A stretch of DNA of 8,629 nucleotides from Gemmatimonadota bacterium (GTDB taxonomy: Bacteria; GCA-2686955): NCBI GenBank assembly GCA_002686955.1, contig NYZA01000204.1, forward strand, positions 1-8,629, given 5' to 3'. Each line of letters opens with the position of its first letter. Position 1 is the stretch's first letter. A program made the position numbers and the translations under genes. The notes beneath the pieces are model-generated. The model was not told the DNA's origin. It saw only the letters and a list, made by a program, of their open reading frames with translations, and ran no database searches. Positions 5,653 to 8,629 of the stretch are shown here, one piece after another.

Positions 5653-6477
5653 CTACTTCCGTCGCTTCACGATGTAGCGGTTCGATTGCTTGCGCTTCTT
5701 GCGTGTCTTGTACCCCTTGGCGGGCATGCCCCAGGGTGAACAGGGGTGGCGTCCTCCGGACGATCGGCCTTCGCCACCGCCCATCGGGTGGTCGACCGGG
5801 TTCATCGCAACACCGCGGACTCGCGGGCGACGGCCCAGCCACCGGCTCTTGCCGGCCTTGCCGATCGAGATATTCATGTGGTCGCTGTTGCCGACCGCAC
5901 CGAGGGTCGCGGTGCATTTGATCGAGACTTTTCGGATCTCACCCGAAGGCAATCTCACGAGCGCGTGCTCTTCCTCTTTCGCCATGAGCACCGCGCCGGC
6001 GCCCGCGGATCGGGCGACCTGCGCGCCACGGCCGGGAAAAAGCTCCAGATTGTGCAGGACGGTGCCCTGTGGAATCCGCCCGAGCGGCAACGCATTTCCC
6101 GCCCGCAGCGGCGCTTCGGAGCCCGACTGGATCGTGTCGCCCACACCGAGCTCGGCGGGAGCGACGATGTAGCGCTTCTCTCCGTCCGCATACACGAGCA
6201 ACGCGATCCGCGCGGAGCGATTCGGATCGTACTCCACGCTGACCACCTTGGCCGGCACGCCCGGTTTGTTTCGCTTGAAGTCCACGATCCTGTAGCGCCG
6301 CTTGTGGCCGCCGCCACGGTGTCGAACCGTGATCCGGCCGTGGTTGTTTCGGCCACCGCTCTTCTTGAGCGGGGAGAGGAGCGACTTCTCGGGAGTCGAT
6401 CGCGTGATCTCTTCGAAGCTCGATACCGTCTTGTAGCGCAGTGACGGCGTCGTCGGTTTGAATGTCTTGATGCCCAT
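5653..6477 (-). CDS. rplB: 50S ribosomal protein L2
   Basis: L2 is a primary 23S rRNA binder needed for subunit association and for assembly of the peptidyl transferase centre. The 274-residue product holds the N-terminal [36 protein letters not shown] (about 42-63), the OB-fold and SH3-like domains, and the C-terminal core [17 protein letters not shown] (222-238) followed by [10 protein letters not shown] and a lysine/arginine-rich tail. His230, equivalent to the E. coli histidine 229 linked to peptidyl transfer, is retained. The second histidine of the DHPH motif is methionine here (Met232), a substitution known from several phyla. The ATG at 6475-6477 has only a weak GAGAAAGAG upstream. 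It is 27 bases after rplW. Confidence 0.98.
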   Translation of the reverse strand: MGIKTFKPTTPSLRYKTVSSFEEITRSTPEKSLLSPLKKSGGRNNHGRITVRHRGGGHKRRYRIVDFKRNKPGVPAKVVSVEYDPNRSARIALLVYADGEKRYIVAPAELGVGDTIQSGSEAPLRAGNALPLGRIPQGTVLHNLELFPGRGAQVARSAGAGAVLMAKEEEHALVRLPSGEIRKVSIKCTATLGAVGNSDHMNISIGKAGKSRWLGRRPRVRGVAMNPVDHPMGGGEGRSSGGRHPCSPWGMPAKGYKTRKKRKQSNRYIVKRRK

Positions 6478-6504
6478 GCTCTTTCTCGATTCGCGTCGCG
6501 CTCT

Positions 6505-6792
6505 TTAGGCGCCTTCGAAGAACTCCAGCGTGTGGCCCTCGGCCAGAGTCACGATCGCCTTCTTCCAATTCGGGCGCCGTCCGGCTTTGATCCTCACCCG
6601 CTTCATCTTGCCCAGGCGGTTCATTGTGGCGACCTTTTTGACGCGCACATCGAAGATCTCCTCGATCGCCCGCTTGATCTGGATCTTGTTGGCTTTGACC
6701 GCCACTTCGAAAAGGTACTTGTTTTCGGTTTCTTTGATGTGCGTGCCTTTCTCGGTCAGGAGAGGCCGCACGATCAGCTCTCTATGGTCCAT
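6505..6792 (-). CDS. rplW: 50S ribosomal protein L23
   Basis: L23 sits at the tunnel exit and is the main contact for trigger factor and the signal recognition particle. The 95-residue product begins with LIVRPLLTEKGTHIKETENKYLFEV, followed by KANKIQIKRAIEEIFDVRVKKVATMNRLGKMKR, with GRRPNWKKAIVTLAEG near the C-terminus. This is the complete single-domain L23 fold with its rRNA-binding loop. Its ATG (6790-6792) overlaps the rplD stop by one base in a TAATG junction, and a GAGGGGG run in the last rplD codons can serve as its ribosome-binding site, which indicates tight coupling to L4. Confidence 0.98.
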   Translation of the reverse strand: MDHRELIVRPLLTEKGTHIKETENKYLFEVAVKANKIQIKRAIEEIFDVRVKKVATMNRLGKMKRVRIKAGRRPNWKKAIVTLAEGHTLEFFEGA

Positions 6793-7424
6793 TACTCAGC
6801 CCCCTCATCGCTGCTCGTCGGTTCGAGGACGGCGCGGCTGACGAGCACCTGCTCGGCGTGCAGCACCTGATGGGCGTTCGTCTCTTGGTAGCGGTTGATC
6901 ACCAGCCCCGGGATGTTTCGAGACGCCCGGAGAATCTCGGGCGAGACGGCATCGAGCAGCAAGAGCACCCTCTTGCCGCTCCATCCCAGATTGTTCAGCA
7001 GGGCGGCCATTTCGCGCGTCTTGCCCGTGATCTCGGGCATCGCTTCGAGCACGCGCAGAGAGCCGTCTTCCGTGCGCGAATCGAGGGCGATCCTTGTAGC
7101 CAGTCGCCGCATCTTCCTCGGAATCCGGTAGGAGTAGTCGCGCTCGGTCGGTGGGAACGCGCGCCCACCCCCACGCCACTGCGGAGCTCGGATCGTGCCT
7201 TGCCGAGCCCGGCCGGTACCCTTCTGCTTCCAAGGCTTGCGCCGCCCACCGGCAACCGCGGAACGGTTCTTCTTGTGGACCGATCCCAGGCGCTTGTTGG
7301 CCTGGTACATCTTGACGGCCTCGTAGACCAGGTGGTTCGCGCCACGAACCGGTCCGGAAAGCAGAGACATCTGAGTCGATCCGCTTTCTTCGCCCTGGGC
7401 CGTAACGATTTTTACCTCCGCCAT
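6792..7424 (-). CDS. rplD: 50S ribosomal protein L4
   Basis: L4 is an early 23S rRNA-binding protein whose long loop reaches the exit tunnel. In E. coli it also autoregulates the S10 operon. The 210-residue product includes NHLVYEAVKMYQANKR (30-45), the conserved extended loop GGRRKPWKQKGTGRARQG with IRAPQWRGGGRAFPP (about 59-92), RIPRKMRRLATRIAL and a C-terminal domain with VLLLLDAVSPEILRASRNIPG. The polar tail LEPTSSDEGAE is poorly conserved. The ATG at 7422-7424 is preceded by TAGGAG at 7 bases, which contains the rplC stop codon. No separate L4-responsive leader can be recognised upstream of rpsJ, because tuf ends 13 bases from it. Confidence 0.98.
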   Translation of the reverse strand: MAEVKIVTAQGEESGSTQMSLLSGPVRGANHLVYEAVKMYQANKRLGSVHKKNRSAVAGGRRKPWKQKGTGRARQGTIRAPQWRGGGRAFPPTERDYSYRIPRKMRRLATRIALDSRTEDGSLRVLEAMPEITGKTREMAALLNNLGWSGKRVLLLLDAVSPEILRASRNIPGLVINRYQETNAHQVLHAEQVLVSRAVLEPTSSDEGAE

Positions 7425-7434
7425 CGCTTCGCTC

Positions 7435-8049
7435 CTATTTCCGGATCAAGAGGATGCCATTGCGGGGGCCGGGAACGGCTCCGCGGACCACCAACACGTT
7501 CCGATCGGTATCGACCCGAACGATCTCGAGATTGCGGACCGTCACTCGGGCATCACCCATGTGGCCGGGCAGCCGGCGCCCCTTGAAGACGCGCGCCGGG
7601 TAGGCGGCCGAGCCGAGAGATCCCGGAACTCTATGGGATTTGTTTCCGTGCGTTTCATCTCCGCCGCTCATCCCATGGCGCTTCATCACTCCAGCGAAGC
7701 CGCGCCCTTTGCTGCGCCCAGTGACCGAGACGCGATCGCCCTGCGCAAAAAGCTCGACCGAGAGCTCCTGGCCGATCTCGTATCCAGAAGGGTCTTCGAC
7801 ACGGAATTCGCGCACATGCCGTGGAACAGGAACACCCGCCTTCGCGGCCTGCCCCGCTTCGGGTTTGCGAACGCGGGACTTCTTCTTCTCGCCGAAGCCG
7901 ACCTGGATCGCGCCGTAGCCGTCGCGTTCGGGGGTCTTCTTCTGAACGACTGGGCAGGGCCCGGCCTCGATCACGGTCGCGGGGATCGACTCGCCGGCCT
8001 CGCCAAAGACCTGTGTCATTCCGATTTTGCGACCAATCAAACCACTCAT
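7435..8049 (-). CDS. rplC: 50S ribosomal protein L3
   Basis: L3 binds near the 3' end of 23S rRNA, and one of its loops approaches the peptidyl transferase centre. The 204-residue product begins MSGLIGRKIGMTQVFGEAGE and contains YGAIQVGFGEKK, the VTGRSKGRGFAGVMKRHGMSGG loop region (about 109-130), HGNKSHRVPGSLGS, and VFKGRRLPGHMGDARVTVRNL. The position matching E. coli Gln150, the PrmB methylation site, is alanine in GSAAYP, as in many bacteria outside the gammaproteobacteria. The ATG at 8047-8049 follows a strong GGGAGG at 5 bases. Upstream lies a 91-base gap to rpsJ with a stable hairpin. Confidence 0.98.
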   Translation of the reverse strand: MSGLIGRKIGMTQVFGEAGESIPATVIEAGPCPVVQKKTPERDGYGAIQVGFGEKKKSRVRKPEAGQAAKAGVPVPRHVREFRVEDPSGYEIGQELSVELFAQGDRVSVTGRSKGRGFAGVMKRHGMSGGDETHGNKSHRVPGSLGSAAYPARVFKGRRLPGHMGDARVTVRNLEIVRVDTDRNVLVVRGAVPGPRNGILLIRK

Positions 8050-8101
8050 AATCGCCTCCCGGGTTGGAACGCGCTCGGCGCCCTCGACCCGCCTTGGGGA
8101 A

Positions 8102-8122
8102 GCGTGGCGCGGTGCACCACGC
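8102..8122 (-). other. Hairpin in the rpsJ-rplC intergenic region
   Basis: The transcribed strand reads GCGUGGUGC-ACC-GCGCCACGC, a 9-pair stem (one G-U) with a 3-base loop. It lies about 18 bases past the rpsJ stop and about 50 bases before rplC. It is followed by UUCCCC rather than a U-run, so it does not look like an intrinsic terminator. It could protect or separate the tuf-rpsJ message from the rest, or be a regulatory site. The pairing is read directly; a role is inferred. Confidence 0.55.
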
Positions 8123-8140
8123 TCAGGAGCTCAAGAACCC

Positions 8141-8449
8141 TCAGACCTTGATTTCGATATCGATTCCAGCGGGAAGATCCAGCTTCATCAGCGCATCGAC
8201 GGTTGCCGGAGTCGAATCCAGGATGTCGATCAAGCGCTTGTGGATTCGCACTTCGAACTGTTCCCGCGATTTCTTGTCGACATGCGGACTGCGGTTGACC
8301 GTATAGACCGTTCGTTTCGTCGGCAGGGGCACCGGGCCGGAGATGCGCGCTCCATTGCGGCGCGCGGTCTCCACGATGCGTGTGGCCGACTGATCCAGCG
8401 TCTTGTGGTCGTAGGCCTTCAGCCGGATGCGAATGTTTTGGCTCGCCAC
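8141..8449 (-). CDS. rpsJ: 30S ribosomal protein S10
   Basis: S10 is a 30S head protein and, as NusE, the partner of NusB and NusG in transcription antitermination and transcription-translation coupling. The 102-residue product shows [20 protein letters not shown] (7-26), then [29 protein letters not shown], whose extended loop covers about residues 40-65, then [21 protein letters not shown] and a final [11 protein letters not shown]. This is full-length S10. It starts with GTG (8447-8449) behind CGGAGG at about 5 bases. It is 13 bases after tuf, so both are probably on one transcript. The following 91-base gap contains a hairpin. Confidence 0.98.
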   Translation of the reverse strand: MASQNIRIRLKAYDHKTLDQSATRIVETARRNGARISGPVPLPTKRTVYTVNRSPHVDKKSREQFEVRIHKRLIDILDSTPATVDALMKLDLPAGIDIEIKV

Positions 8450-8462
8450 TCCAACCTCCGCC

Positions 8463-8629
8463 CTATTCGTGAATCTTGGTAATGACGCCGGCTCCGACCG
8501 TTCGCCCGCCTTCTCGGATGGCGAAGCGAAGCCCCTCCTCCATCGCGATCGGGGTGATCAGGTCGATCGTCATGTTGATATTATCGCCCGGCATCACCAT
8601 CTCGACGTTCTCGGGGAGCTCGATCGAGC
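8463..8629 (-). CDS. tuf: Elongation factor Tu (3' end, runs off the right edge)
   Basis: EF-Tu delivers aminoacyl-tRNA to the ribosomal A-site in a GTP-dependent manner. Only the last 55 codons or so are present. They encode [17 protein letters not shown], then [20 protein letters not shown] and [12 protein letters not shown], which is domain III of EF-Tu ending at the normal C-terminus, closed by TAG. The GTPase domain is outside the window. Placement immediately before rpsJ matches the str-S10 arrangement of many bacteria (rpsL-rpsG-fusA-tuf-rpsJ). Whether another tuf copy exists cannot be judged here. Confidence 0.97.
   Translation of the reverse strand, partial: SIELPENVEMVMPGDNINMTIDLITPIAMEEGLRFAIREGGRTVGAGVITKIHE

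Noticed and set aside
7580-7640. Missing PrmB methylation glutamine in L3 as an anomaly
   Set aside because: Replacement of the E. coli Gln150 position is common outside gammaproteobacteria, so it is not unusual.
1-8629. A novel defence, mobile or biosynthetic system
   Set aside because: Essentially all of the window is accounted for by conserved ribosomal protein genes. No transposase, integrase, tRNA, CRISPR repeat or unknown large gene is present.

Overview
This window is a bacterial ribosomal-protein gene cluster, the joined S10 and spc operons, read entirely on the minus strand. In transcription order, from the right edge to the left, it holds the 3' end of tuf, then rpsJ, rplC, rplD, rplW, rplB, rpsS, rplV, rpsC, rplP, rpmC, rpsQ, rplN, rplX, rplE, rpsN, rpsH, rplF, rplR and the 5' part of rpsE. 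The order is canonical, with no gene missing and no foreign gene inserted. All 18 complete genes have intact frames and family-typical lengths. The long open frames on the plus strand look like antisense shadows of these genes.

The organism is a bacterium of fairly high GC content. It uses strong GGAGG-type Shine-Dalgarno sites and several GTG or TTG starts (rpsJ, rpsC, rplF, rpsE). S14 is the 89-residue type without zinc-binding CxxC pairs, tuf lies directly upstream of rpsJ, and L2 reads DHPMGGGEG rather than DHPHGGGEG. These traits fit a deep-branching Gram-negative lineage (FCB-like or deltaproteobacteria-like), but no phylum can be fixed by eye.

From 8629 to 8050 lie the end of EF-Tu, rpsJ 13 bases later, and a 91-base gap that can fold into a strong hairpin. 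From 8049 to 1708 lie fourteen tightly packed genes (rplC to rpsN) with gaps of at most about 40 bases and short overlaps at rplD/rplW (TAATG) and rplP/rpmC (ATGA). This packing implies one transcript with translational coupling. From 1707 to 1124 lie rpsH and an unusually long 149-base rpsH-rplF gap. That gap holds a promoter-like element with an extended -10, a 7-2-7 inverted repeat over the predicted start point, a GC-rich hairpin and a possible 34-codon ORF. From 1123 to 1 lie rplF, rplR and a partial rpsE whose TTG start is embedded in the end of rplR.

The products are 30S and 50S proteins (S10, L3, L4, L23, L2, S19, L22, S3, L16, L29, S17, L14, L24, L5, S14, S8, L6, L18, S5) plus elongation factor Tu. 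The locus is core housekeeping DNA. I found no evidence of a new enzyme system, mobile element or CRISPR array. The only real novelty candidates are the small regulatory-looking structures in the rpsH-rplF, rpsN-rpsH, rpmC-rpsQ and rpsJ-rplC gaps.
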